This document shows positions 47,249-56,128 of a DNA stretch of 64,000 nucleotides, one piece after another. The stretch covers positions 2,382,501 through 2,446,500 of the forward strand of contig NZ_CP119967.1 of the NCBI RefSeq assembly GCF_029543085.1, given 5' to 3'. Numbering within the stretch: the first letter of the stretch is position 1; every line of letters begins with the position of its first letter. Origin of the DNA: Pseudomonas sp. A34-9 (GTDB taxonomy: Bacteria > Pseudomonadota > Gammaproteobacteria > Pseudomonadales > Pseudomonadaceae). The notes beneath the pieces were generated by a model, which ran no database searches, was not told the DNA's origin, and was given only the letters and a program-made list of their open reading frames with translations. Position numbers and translations under genes: made by a program.

Positions 47249-49060
47249 ATGCCTGATCTATCGCGTTTCACGTCCTTGTTCGATCAGGCGCAGCGAGCCC
47301 TGCGGTTGGTCTGGGGGACATCGCGTGGCTTGTTTCTGGGGCTGGTGCTGGCAACGTTGGTGGCCGGGCTGTTGCCGGCACTGGCGGCATGGTTGGGGCA
47401 GCGAATTGTTGATGCCGTGGTGGCGGCGATGCAGTTGCATGCGCAACACGGCAGCGCGCCGCTGTGGCCAGTGTTGCGTTACGTTTTGTTGGAGGCCGGG
47501 GTGTTGGCGCTGTTGTCCGGCACGCAACGGGCGCTCTCGGTGCAGCAGTCGCTGTTGCGGGTGCAACTGGGGCAGAAGGTCAATACGCTGATCTTGCAGA
47601 AAGCGCAGACCCTGTCACTGGTGCAGTTCGAGAACTCCGAGTTCTACGACAAACTGGTGCGTGTTCGTCGCGAGGCTTCGACCCGGCCACTGGCGCTGGT
47701 CATGAAATCGCTGGGCTTGATTCAGAACTTGATCATGCTGATCAGCTTTGGCGTGCTGCTGGTGCACTTTTCTCCCTGGGCGCTGGTGCTGCTGGTGGTC
47801 GGTGCGTTGCCGGTGTTCTTCGCCGAGGCGCATTTTTCCGGTGACGCCTTTCGTCTGTTCACCCGCCGTGCGCCGGAGAGTCGGCAGCAGAGCTACATCG
47901 AAACCTTGCTGTCCCACGAAACGTACATCAAAGAGGTCAAGCTGTTCGGATTTGCCCCGTTGTTGCTGCAACGCTACCGCGACACGTTCGCCAGACTGTA
48001 TGCCGAAGACCGGCGCCTGACGTTGCGGCGCGATGGCTGGGGCTTCGGCCTCGGCCTGCTCGGTACGGCGGCTTTTTACGTGGCCTATGCCTGGGTGGTG
48101 ATCGATGCCGTACATGGCCAGATCAGCCTCGGTCAGATGACCATGTATCTGGTGCTGTTCAAGCAAGGCCAAAGCGCTGTGAGCAGCAGTCTGAGTGCAA
48201 TCAGCGGCCTGTACGAAGACGGCCTCTACCTGACGAGTCTTTATGAATACCTGGCCGAACCGGTGCAGGTGGATACCGGTCACCTGACGGTCGGTGCCTG
48301 CCCGGGCGATGGTTTGCGTTTCGAAAACGTCGGTTTTCGTTACCCCGGTGCCAGTCGGCCGGCACTGGAAAACATTGACCTGCAACTGGTGCCAGGCAAG
48401 AGCATGGCGTTGGTCGGCGAGAACGGTTCTGGCAAGACCACGCTGATCAAGTTACTGACCCGGCTCTACCGCCCTGATCAAGGGCGCATCCTGCTCGACG
48501 GCAGCGATTTGCAGGATTGGCAGGAGACCGCGTTACGTCGGCGGATTGGCGTGATTTTTCAGGACTACATTCGCTACCAGTTCACCGTTGGAGAAAACAT
48601 CGGCGTCGGCGATACCCTGGCGTTCAACGACGTGCAGCGGTGGCAGGAGGCGGCTGCCCAAGGCATGGCTGCACCCTTTATCGAAGGGCTGGACAAGGGG
48701 TATGCCACGCAGTTGGGACGCTGGTTTGCCGGTGGCCAGGAATTGTCCGGTGGGCAGTGGCAGAAGATTGCCTTATCCCGCGCGTACATGCGCCGTGATG
48801 CTGACATTCTGATCCTCGATGAGCCGACGTCCGCCCTTGATCCGGCGGCCGAAGCGGCGGTGTTCGAGCATTTCAGCCAGCACAGCGACGGGCGCATGAC
48901 CTTGCTGATCTCCCATCGTTTTTCCAGCGTGCGCAATGCTGACCACATCATCGTGCTGCAACAAGGCAAGATTCTGGAGCAGGGCGGCCACGATCAACTG
49001 ATTGCGGCTGCCGGGCATTACGCGCAACTGTTCGATTTGCAGGCTCGCGGCTACCGTTAA
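47249..49060 (+). CDS. ABC exporter, fused membrane and ATPase domains
   Basis: 603 residues. About five to six TM helices in the first 310 residues, then a nucleotide-binding domain: Walker A GENGSGKTT (about 390-398), signature LSGGQ (about 499), Walker B and D-loop ILILDEPTSALD (about 519-530), H-loop ISHRF. Typical half-transporter exporter that works as a dimer; substrate unknown. Overlaps the convergent hydrolase gene by four bases. Confidence 0.92.
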   Translation: MPDLSRFTSLFDQAQRALRLVWGTSRGLFLGLVLATLVAGLLPALAAWLGQRIVDAVVAAMQLHAQHGSAPLWPVLRYVLLEAGVLALLSGTQRALSVQQSLLRVQLGQKVNTLILQKAQTLSLVQFENSEFYDKLVRVRREASTRPLALVMKSLGLIQNLIMLISFGVLLVHFSPWALVLLVVGALPVFFAEAHFSGDAFRLFTRRAPESRQQSYIETLLSHETYIKEVKLFGFAPLLLQRYRDTFARLYAEDRRLTLRRDGWGFGLGLLGTAAFYVAYAWVVIDAVHGQISLGQMTMYLVLFKQGQSAVSSSLSAISGLYEDGLYLTSLYEYLAEPVQVDTGHLTVGACPGDGLRFENVGFRYPGASRPALENIDLQLVPGKSMALVGENGSGKTTLIKLLTRLYRPDQGRILLDGSDLQDWQETALRRRIGVIFQDYIRYQFTVGENIGVGDTLAFNDVQRWQEAAAQGMAAPFIEGLDKGYATQLGRWFAGGQELSGGQWQKIALSRAYMRRDADILILDEPTSALDPAAEAAVFEHFSQHSDGRMTLLISHRFSSVRNADHIIVLQQGKILEQGGHDQLIAAAGHYAQLFDLQARGYR

Positions 49061-50013
49061 GTGTCCCGCCCGCTGCGTACGGTCGCAGGCCCGGCCACCC
49101 GGGGGGCCGGTTTGCTCTGCATCAGGCTGTCGATCGCCTTGCGGTAATTCTGCCCGCCGAGCGCCATGCTGTTGTTGTGCGTCGCGCCCGGCACCAACAG
49201 CAGGCGTTTGGGTTGTTGCGCGGCGTTGAACAGTTGCTCGCTGAAACGCGGAGGAACGAAAGCGTCAGCCAGACCGTGGACCACCAGCAGCGGCATATGA
49301 ATGTCGGCGATCTTGTCGATCGAATCGAATTTCTGCGACAGCAGCCAGCGCACTGGCAATGACGTGTTGGCCACAGATGCGGCGACATCTGCCAGCGTGG
49401 TAAACGTGGACTCGATCACCAGTCCGCGCACGGGTAGCGCGGAGTGATCGCGAGCGGCGGCCTGCCCAAGTTCCGCTGCCAGATCGATCGCCACGGCGCC
49501 GCCCAGGGAATGCCCGTAGATCAGGCGTTTGGCCGGATCCGGTTGCAGCAGTTTGAAGCGCTCCCACGCCACGCGCGCGTCTTCGTAGACACTGCTTTCC
49601 GACGGCAGATCACCGTGACTCTTGCCGAAACCGCGATAGTCGATGGCCAACACTGAGTAACCCGCCGCGCGCAATTGTTCGATGCGGAACAACTGGCCGG
49701 TGAGGTTCCAGCGCACGCCATGCAGATAGAGAATGGCCGGCGCATTGGCTTTTTCCGCCGGCCACCACCAGGCATGAATGTTCTCCCCGGCTTTGAAGCT
49801 TTTCGGTTGCAGGTCGAGTTCCTGCACGCTGCCAGGCAAGCCGTGATACCAGCCGGCCGTGCCGGGTTCGATGCGAAACAGCAGTTTGCGTTCGGTGTGT
49901 TCGAGTACGGCACAACTGGTCGGCACGCCGATAATCAGCGCGGCCATACAGGCGAACGCCAAACGGCGGCGTCGCAGACGCGTCATGAAGGACAGGAACA
50001 TTAAACGTTTCAC
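49057..50013 (-). CDS. Alpha/beta hydrolase, membrane-anchored or exported
   Basis: 318 residues. An N-terminal Arg-rich stretch and hydrophobic segment (RRRRLAFACMAALIIGVPTS then Cys) look like a signal anchor or lipoprotein signal. The fold is clear: oxyanion strand ILYLHG, IDYRGFGKS, nucleophile elbow GHSLGG (Ser), and late GLADAF (Asp) and GATHNN (His). Resembles the YfhR/BEM46 group of serine hydrolases. The start is GTG 50013, or ATG 50001. Confidence 0.86.
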   Translation of the reverse strand: MKRLMFLSFMTRLRRRRLAFACMAALIIGVPTSCAVLEHTERKLLFRIEPGTAGWYHGLPGSVQELDLQPKSFKAGENIHAWWWPAEKANAPAILYLHGVRWNLTGQLFRIEQLRAAGYSVLAIDYRGFGKSHGDLPSESSVYEDARVAWERFKLLQPDPAKRLIYGHSLGGAVAIDLAAELGQAAARDHSALPVRGLVIESTFTTLADVAASVANTSLPVRWLLSQKFDSIDKIADIHMPLLVVHGLADAFVPPRFSEQLFNAAQQPKRLLLVPGATHNNSMALGGQNYRKAIDSLMQSKPAPRVAGPATVRSGRDT

Positions 50014-50113
50014 CCAAGCGCAGACAAAGAAGGCTTTTTACCAGATGGCTCGGTCTGCGCGTGAGTTTTTCGACCACCGTCCCGATGCAACGATTACCAA
50101 ATGCTGCAAGGAA

Positions 50114-51112
50114 TCACGCCACCTGCAGCACAATCTTGCCGATATGGTCGCCAGCCTCCATGTGCGCGTGAGCCTGAGCCGCGTCGTTGAGTGAATAAAC
50201 CTTGTCGATCATCGGCAGTAACCGCCCGGCAGACAGTGCCGGCCATACGTGCTCGCGCAGTTGATCGGCAATCGCGGCTTTTTCGGCAGCGGTGCGGGCG
50301 CGAAGGAGAGACCCGGTAATGACCGCACGTTTGGCCATCATTGCCAGCAGATCAAAGTCGTTGGCCCGCGCGCCGCCGAGAAAGCCGAGCATGACCAGTC
50401 GGCCATCCATCGCCAGTGCGCTGACGTTATCGTTGAGATACGAGCCGCCCATGATGTCGAGGATCACATTGACGCCCTGGCCTGCGGTTTTATCGGCGAT
50501 GACTTGGGCGAACTCCTCCTCGCGATAGTTGATCGGCAAGCCGCCAAGGTCGCGGATCGCTGCGCATTTGTCTGCGCTGCCTGCGGTGGCGAACGTTTCT
50601 ATACCGAATTCGCGGCAAAGCATCAGTGCGGTAGTGCCGATGCCGCTGGTGCCGCCGTGAATCAGCGCGCGTTGCCCACGGCTGGCGCCGCCGAGGCCGA
50701 ACAGGTTGGCCCATACGGTAAAGAAGGTTTCCGGGAGCGCGGCGGCGTGCACCCAGTCCAGGCCGTGGGGAATCGGCAGGGTCTGGCCGGCCGGGACGGC
50801 GCAGTATTCGGCATAACCGCCGCCATTGGTCAGCGCGCAGACTTTGTCGCCCACGGCGAATTGACTGACACCCGTTCCGAGTGCCACGACTTCACCGGCA
50901 ACCTCCAGCCCCGGGATCGGGTTCATGCCGGGTTTCATCGGATATTTCCCCGCTCGCTGCAAGGCGTCCGGCCGGTTGATCCCGGCGGCGTGTACGCGGA
51001 TCAGTACCTCGCCGTCTGCGGCGACCGGCAACGGCACGCGGCGGGGTTGTAATACCTCGGGGGCACCGGGTTCGGTGATTTCGATTCGGGTCATTTCATT
51101 GGGCAGTGACAT
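50114..51112 (-). CDS. NAD(P)H:quinone oxidoreductase, PIG3/zeta-crystallin type
   Basis: 332 residues. RIEITEPGAPEVLQPRRVPL and VHAAGINRPDALQRAGKYPM in the GroES-like part, then ALIHGGTSGIGTTALMLCRE for nucleotide binding and DIMGGSYLNDNVSALAMDGR are MDR-family quinone oxidoreductase features, closest in pattern to PIG3. No structural zinc cysteine cluster. ATG 51112 begins MSLPNEMTR. Adjacent to and codirectional with the MFS gene, possibly one operon. Confidence 0.9.
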   Translation of the reverse strand: MSLPNEMTRIEITEPGAPEVLQPRRVPLPVAADGEVLIRVHAAGINRPDALQRAGKYPMKPGMNPIPGLEVAGEVVALGTGVSQFAVGDKVCALTNGGGYAEYCAVPAGQTLPIPHGLDWVHAAALPETFFTVWANLFGLGGASRGQRALIHGGTSGIGTTALMLCREFGIETFATAGSADKCAAIRDLGGLPINYREEEFAQVIADKTAGQGVNVILDIMGGSYLNDNVSALAMDGRLVMLGFLGGARANDFDLLAMMAKRAVITGSLLRARTAAEKAAIADQLREHVWPALSAGRLLPMIDKVYSLNDAAQAHAHMEAGDHIGKIVLQVA

Positions 51113-51173
51113 ATCGGATCCTCTTGGATTGAGTTCTGTAAGTGGGAGCGTGCGGCGCAAGCAATGATTCCAT

Positions 51174-52373
51174 TCAATGTGCACAGCACTGCGGTTCGAT
51201 CGGGGCGGGCAGCCATTTCATGGCTTGCTCCAGCAGCAATGCCACGACGATCGCGCCAGCGGCAATGACGAACAACAACGCGTGGTGACCGCCGCTGGCG
51301 TTGAACAGCGCCGAATAGGCAAACCCGGCTAACGCCTGAAACGTGGCAAACGACACCGTGGCGCGGCTCCAGGCGATTTGCTGGCGATGGTGCTCCGGCA
51401 CCAGCTCATGCACTCGCGCCAGTGCCAGCGGCACGATGCCGGGCGGGAATGAACCGAGAATCACCGCCAGCAACGCCAGCGCTAGAAAAGACTGGGTTAT
51501 CGTCAGTAGCCCCAAGGCAATCGCCTGCACCACCAGCACCAGGCGAATGCCGGACCGCGGGCCAAGCTGATCGGCGAGAAAGCCATAACTCACCGGGCCG
51601 ACAATCGCGCCCAGGCCATACATCACCCAGATCGACGCGCCGACATGCGCCCCGGCGCCTAGTCCGCGAGCGACGTAATCCACCAGAAAAACCATCGCCG
51701 GCACCAGACCAGCGGCCATGAAAGCGTATTGGGCGAACAGCACATAAACAGCGCGCGGCGTCGGTTCAACGGACGCCGTTTGGTGCGGAGCCGCCGGGTG
51801 CGCAAAATCGGACGGCCAACCGAACCAGCTCAACGCAGTCAGCAACAGGGCCAAAGCCCCCAGGCCCAGCCAGGTTGCCTGTAAACCAAGGTTTAACAGC
51901 GGTGGCACCAGCGTCCCCGAGCCGGCTATGCCAAGACCGATGCCGAGAAAAATCGCGCCGCTGGCCAAACCTTTACGGGCGGCCGGAACATGCGGCAATA
52001 CCGTCGCCGCCACCAACACCATGATCGCGCCACCGGCAATCCCGGATAGCAGCCGCCAGCCGAAGAACCAGCTCACCGACACCGGAAACGCGCAGGCAAA
52101 AAATGCCGCCGTGACGATCAGCATCATCAGCCGCAAGGCATTTTTATTGCCGAACTGGCGCGCTGTAGGCCGGCCGAGCAGGGCGCCGATCAGATAACCC
52201 ACCAGGTTGGCCGCTCCGAGGTAGACCACATCATTGGCGCTGAACCACTGCGCTTCAATCAGCGAAGGAATCAACGGCGTGTAAGCGAAACGCGCCAGTC
52301 CGATGCTGACCAGGCTGGCGCAGAGGCCAGCGAAGATCGACAGCCAGATACCGGTAGAGGTTGAAGTGCGCAT
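51174..52373 (-). CDS. MFS transporter, YbfB/YjiJ family
   Basis: 399 residues, about 12 TM helices. GLARFAYTPLIPSLIEAQWF after helix 1 is the signature of the YbfB/YjiJ group, and GYLIGALLGRPTARQFGNK follows the helix 2-3 loop. Substrate unknown. Divergent from a LysR gene whose product probably controls it. Confidence 0.88.
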   Translation of the reverse strand: MRTSTSTGIWLSIFAGLCASLVSIGLARFAYTPLIPSLIEAQWFSANDVVYLGAANLVGYLIGALLGRPTARQFGNKNALRLMMLIVTAAFFACAFPVSVSWFFGWRLLSGIAGGAIMVLVAATVLPHVPAARKGLASGAIFLGIGLGIAGSGTLVPPLLNLGLQATWLGLGALALLLTALSWFGWPSDFAHPAAPHQTASVEPTPRAVYVLFAQYAFMAAGLVPAMVFLVDYVARGLGAGAHVGASIWVMYGLGAIVGPVSYGFLADQLGPRSGIRLVLVVQAIALGLLTITQSFLALALLAVILGSFPPGIVPLALARVHELVPEHHRQQIAWSRATVSFATFQALAGFAYSALFNASGGHHALLFVIAAGAIVVALLLEQAMKWLPAPIEPQCCAH

Positions 52374-52423
52374 GATAGCGATCTCGCGGAAGGTTTATGG
52401 CGTTCAGCATATCGGCTATCGTT

Positions 52424-52471
52424 GCTGCGTTAATGCAGCGATTAAGCTGCACTGCGATGCGAATTTGCATC
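52424..52471. promoter_or_regulatory. Paired inverted repeats between MFS and LysR genes
   Basis: GCTGC-N6-GCAGC (52424-52439) and GATGC-N6-GCATC (52456-52471) have the same geometry and start 32 bp apart. This is the expected place for LysR-type recognition and activation sites in the 111-bp divergent intergenic region. Confidence 0.5.
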
Positions 52472-52484
52472 ATCGGGAGACAGC

Positions 52485-53360
52485 ATGAATTGGGATGATG
52501 CACGGGTGTTTCTGGCCGTTTGCCGCGAGTCGACGTTGCGTGGTGCGGCGCGGATGCTGGGAGTGGATCAGGCGACTGTCGGGCGGCGGATCAGCGCGCT
52601 GGAAAAGTCCCTGAGTGCGACGTTGTTCCTGCGCACCTCCGAGGGGTACGCGTTGACGGCGGTCGGCGAAGCGGCGCTGAAAAGTGTAGAGAAAATGGAG
52701 CATTCGGCGCTGGAGCTGGAGCGGCAGATTCAGGGCCTGGACGATCGTCTGACCGGCACGGTGCGCGTCAGTACCACCGATTCGCTGGCCATCGATTTTC
52801 TGATCCCGGCGATTGCCCGTCTGCACGAGCAGCACCCGGACGTGCGGGTGCAGCTGGATGCGTCCACGCAGATCGTCAGCCTGGCCAAACGCGAGGCGGA
52901 CATCGCCGTACGTAACACCCGACCGGACAATCCTGACCTGATCGCTCGGCGAATTGCCCGATGGCCGGTGGGGCTGTTCGCCTCCCAGGCGTATATCGAC
53001 GTCAATGGAGTGCCGCGACCGGACACGGCGTTCGAGGGGCATGATCTGGTGGTCTATCAGCCGTATCTGCAAAGCAAAAAGGATCTGACTCTGGTATCGG
53101 AGCCGTTGAGTCGCGGCCGCATCGTCGCGAGCCTCAGTTCCAGCCTGCTCGTCCGTCGCTCGATTGCTGCAGGATTGGGTGTAGGAGAAATTCCGGTGTA
53201 CATGGGCGAGCGAGATGGACTGGTCAGACTCTGGTCGCAACGTACCCGGCCACTGCCGTATGAAGTCTGGCTGGTGACCCATGCGGATCTGCGCCATACA
53301 GCGCGGGTGAGGGCAGTAATTGACCAGATTGTTGAGGCGTTTGCGCTGGAGAATGAGTAA
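52485..53360 (+). CDS. LysR-family transcriptional regulator
   Basis: 291 residues. The N-terminal winged helix (NWDDARVFLAVCRESTLRGA, ARMLGVDQATVGRRISALEK) is unmistakable; the C-terminal part is a periplasmic-binding-protein-like effector domain (TGTVRVSTTDSLAIDFLIPA). Short LysR proteins starting MNWDD often regulate adjacent efflux or oxidoreductase genes. GGGAGA lies before the ATG. Confidence 0.93.
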   Translation: MNWDDARVFLAVCRESTLRGAARMLGVDQATVGRRISALEKSLSATLFLRTSEGYALTAVGEAALKSVEKMEHSALELERQIQGLDDRLTGTVRVSTTDSLAIDFLIPAIARLHEQHPDVRVQLDASTQIVSLAKREADIAVRNTRPDNPDLIARRIARWPVGLFASQAYIDVNGVPRPDTAFEGHDLVVYQPYLQSKKDLTLVSEPLSRGRIVASLSSSLLVRRSIAAGLGVGEIPVYMGERDGLVRLWSQRTRPLPYEVWLVTHADLRHTARVRAVIDQIVEAFALENE

Positions 53361-53609
53361 GCACGAGACTGTTTTGTAGAGGCTACATCGTCGGATGAAA
53401 CGGCCTACAACTCAGGCTGAATCAGCCGGCTTGTGGTCACTGGGGAAGGAATCTATTGTTTCCACAGTCCGGTAGGCGATGCGGACCTCGCAACGAAACG
53501 ATCGACCACGGAAGGTCGTAATCCCGTCAAAGGTGATGAATTGAAAGCCAGGGAAGTCAGTCAGTACCCATACAGTGATCCATTGAACGAAATCCGGAAT
53601 ACGCAAACC

Positions 53610-54101
53610 ATGAGCACGATAAGCCGCGAAGAGTTCGATGCCAGGATCGAGACCATAGAGACGAGAATGGATGCTCGGATGGAAGGTGTATCGATGAGGA
53701 TCGATGCATTTCTGGCGGCTCAGGCAGAGCGGGACAAGGCCAACGGCCGGATTCAGTCAGAGATTGACAGGACTCAAGCTGAGCGGGACAGAACTCAAGC
53801 AGAGCGGGACAGGGCTCAAGCAGAGCGAGACAAACGTTTCGAACTGATGTCGTCTGCCATCCAGACCATTGCAGAAGAGTCGAAAGAAGCGATCAAACAG
53901 GCGAGCACCACGAAAGCCAACGTCTGGGCAGCGACTGCCGTTCAATTGGTGGGGCTCGTTGCGATCGTCGTCGGTGCCTGTTATGCCAATCAAGCCAACA
54001 TGTATGCAGCGATCCAGACGACGTTGGCGGCGATTCAGGCGGGCAAGGAATTCACCGTCCCGATGCCCCCGACGCTGCCGTGGCTCAAACCACCAGAATA
54101 A
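53610..54101 (+). CDS. Coiled-coil protein with a C-terminal membrane helix
   Basis: 163 residues. A long coiled coil (residues 1-95) includes three copies of a seven-residue RTQAERD-type unit encoded by a 21-bp tandem repeat. A TM helix follows (VWAATAVQLVGLVAIVVGAC). Such proteins occur widely in pseudomonads with no known role. ATG 53610 is chosen because the coiled coil begins there; longer frames upstream look non-coding. Confidence 0.75.
   Translation: MSTISREEFDARIETIETRMDARMEGVSMRIDAFLAAQAERDKANGRIQSEIDRTQAERDRTQAERDRAQAERDKRFELMSSAIQTIAEESKEAIKQASTTKANVWAATAVQLVGLVAIVVGACYANQANMYAAIQTTLAAIQAGKEFTVPMPPTLPWLKPPE
53769..53831 (+). repeat. Three 21-bp tandem repeats in the coiled-coil gene
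   Basis: Units at 53769, 53790 and 53811 share the core CTCAAGCnGAGCGnGAC and each adds one heptad to the coiled coil. Copy number may vary between strains. Confidence 0.8.
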
Positions 54102-54102
54102 A

Positions 54103-54130
54103 AAACGGCCTTCACCGGAAGGCCGTTTCT
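54103..54130. terminator. Bidirectional terminator
   Basis: AAACGGCCTT (54103-54112), loop CACCGG, AAGGCCGTTT (54119-54128). A-rich on the left and T-rich on the right, serving both the coiled-coil gene and the convergent pirin gene. Confidence 0.85.
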
Positions 54131-54150
54131 GTGGGCATTGAAACACCGCA

Positions 54151-54873
54151 TCATGGCATTTCTGGCAACTCCTGCGGCCGCAAGTCGAACACCAGCACCT
54201 CGGCATCGACACCATTGCTTAAACTCAGCAACTGTTCCTCGCGAACTCGCACGCCGTCGCCTTCCTGCAATCGCTGACCATTGAGTTCAACACTGCCGCG
54301 TGCAACGTGCACATAGGCGTAGCGGTTGGCGGGCAGTTCCAGCGTCGCGCTTTCCTTGCCGTCGAACAGCCCGGCGTACACCCGTGCGTCCTGGCGCACT
54401 TTCAGCGAACCGTCGTGGCCGTCCGGCGAAATGATCAATTGCAGACGACCGCGTTTTTTCTTGGCGCTGAAATGCTCCTGTTGATAACGCGGTTTGGCAC
54501 CGGCAACCTCCGGCACGATCCAGATCTGCAGGAAGTGCACCGGTTTGCTCGCCGAATGGTTGAACTCGCTGTGCGCCACACCGCTGCCGGCGCTCATCAA
54601 TTGCACATCGCCCGGGCGGATGACCGAGCCGGTACCCAGCGTGTCCTTGTGTTCCAGCGCGCCTTCCAGTACGTAGGAAAAGATCTCCATGTCGCGATGC
54701 GGGTGCTGACCGAAGCCTTTACCGGCAGCAACGCGGTCGTCATTAATCACCAGCAGGTCGGAAAAGCCCTGCTCGCGCGGGTCGCGGTAGCTGGCGAAGG
54801 AAAAGGTATGAAAGGACTTCAACCAGCCATGATTGGCGAGGCCACGATCAGAGGCTTTGCGAAGGGTCAGCAT
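54151..54873 (-). CDS. Pirin family protein (YhhW-like)
   Basis: 240 residues. Two cupin domains; GFGQHPHRDMEIFSYVLEGA and GSGVAHSEFNHS supply the His/His/His/Glu metal site of pirins. YhhW-type pirins can act as quercetinases; the true substrate is unknown. The start is ATG 54873. Transcribed away from the GlxA-like gene with a 214-bp gap. Confidence 0.92.
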   Translation of the reverse strand: MLTLRKASDRGLANHGWLKSFHTFSFASYRDPREQGFSDLLVINDDRVAAGKGFGQHPHRDMEIFSYVLEGALEHKDTLGTGSVIRPGDVQLMSAGSGVAHSEFNHSASKPVHFLQIWIVPEVAGAKPRYQQEHFSAKKKRGRLQLIISPDGHDGSLKVRQDARVYAGLFDGKESATLELPANRYAYVHVARGSVELNGQRLQEGDGVRVREEQLLSLSNGVDAEVLVFDLRPQELPEMP

Positions 54874-55087
54874 GATGAAATCTCCTTGCGGGACGTGAAT
54901 TCGTCCGAGTGAGGAGAAGTTTACTGGTTACTGTTCGGTGCAATAAGTAGATGAAAATTGAAAGACTGTCCTGATCAGGTTGACAGTTGTGCGACGCGCC
55001 TCGCATAAACTCTTGCGCCCCGAATGTCGTACTTGGCCATAATGTCTGGCCTGTCTCATGTCTCCTTGATTTAAGTGATGTCTTCCC

Positions 55088-56038
55088 ATGAAAACCGTGG
55101 CAATGGTGCTGTTTCCCGACTTTCTTCTGCTAGACATGGCCGGGCCAATGGAGGTTTTTTCAGTTGCCAATCGCTACTTGAAACCTGCAGCGCATTATCA
55201 ATTGATCACGCTTGGCACTGAACGTGGGCCGCTGCGGGCCTCCAATGGTGCGTTGGTGCATGCCGACCGGACTATCGAAGACGACACCGAGCGATATGAC
55301 TTGCTGCTGGTGCCGGGAGGCCCGGGTGCCTACAACCAACAGTTTCCGTCGCTGTTTGCCTGGCTCAAAGACGCCGTCCGGCGCGCCGAATACTATGGCT
55401 CGATCTGCACCGGCGCCTTCGTGCTGGGCCATGCCGGCTTGCTCGATGGCTACCGCGTGACCACCCATTGGAACTACACCGAGCGCCTGATCAGGGGTTT
55501 CCCGAAAGCCCATGTCGCAACCGATCAGATCTATGTCGAAGATCGCAATCTGATCACCTCAGGTGGTGTCACTGCCGGTATCGATATGGCGCTGGCCGTG
55601 GTTGCCCGCGATCACGGCAAGAAACTCGCCCAGGATGTAGCCAAAGTCCTGCTGGTGGTGATGAAACGGCAGGGCGGTCAAGCGCAGTTCAGTCCGCTGA
55701 TGGCTGCCGTGGCGCCACAGGAAACGCCGATTACCCGCGCGCAGAATTATGTGCTGGAGCACCTCGACGAAGCCTTTACGGTCGAGCGCATGGCCGCCAT
55801 TGTCAACATGAGTGCGCGGCACTTTGCGCGGGTGTTCACCCGCGAAATCAACATGACGCCGATGGCATTTCTGCAGAGTGCGCGCATCGACTGCGCGCGA
55901 AATCTGCTGGAAACCAGCGATCTGCCGCTTAAAACCGTGGCTTACAAAAGTGGTTTCGGCAGTGTGCGGCACATGCGTTCACTGTTTGCTGAAAAGCTTG
56001 GCCTGACCCCTGCGCAATACCGCGAACAGTTCAGCTAG
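55088..56038 (+). CDS. GlxA-type AraC-family regulator (DJ-1/PfpI domain plus AraC HTH)
   Basis: 316 residues. The N-terminal DJ-1/PfpI-like domain (VAMVLFPDFLLLDMAGPMEV, LLLVPGGPGAYN, YGSICTGAFVLGHAGLLDG with Cys at the nucleophile elbow) is followed by two AraC helix-turn-helices (MAAIVNMSARHFARVFTREI, PLKTVAYKSGFGSVRHMRSL). Regulators of this type sense small molecules such as quaternary amines or aldehydes. Upstream and divergent is pirin, a plausible target. Confidence 0.92.
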   Translation: MKTVAMVLFPDFLLLDMAGPMEVFSVANRYLKPAAHYQLITLGTERGPLRASNGALVHADRTIEDDTERYDLLLVPGGPGAYNQQFPSLFAWLKDAVRRAEYYGSICTGAFVLGHAGLLDGYRVTTHWNYTERLIRGFPKAHVATDQIYVEDRNLITSGGVTAGIDMALAVVARDHGKKLAQDVAKVLLVVMKRQGGQAQFSPLMAAVAPQETPITRAQNYVLEHLDEAFTVERMAAIVNMSARHFARVFTREINMTPMAFLQSARIDCARNLLETSDLPLKTVAYKSGFGSVRHMRSLFAEKLGLTPAQYREQFS

Positions 56039-56128
56039 AGCGTTTGTGTCCGTCTGGCGCACCCGGATGTCCGTGCTGCGCCTCGCGTAGCGGTTGTCGC
56101 GTCATCTGAGGCTGCCAAGATAGTTGGC

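Noticed and set aside
51139..51166. REP-like sequence upstream of the quinone oxidoreductase
   Set aside because: It begins GTGGGAGCGTGCGG but lacks the second half of the REP palindrome, so it is too weak to call.
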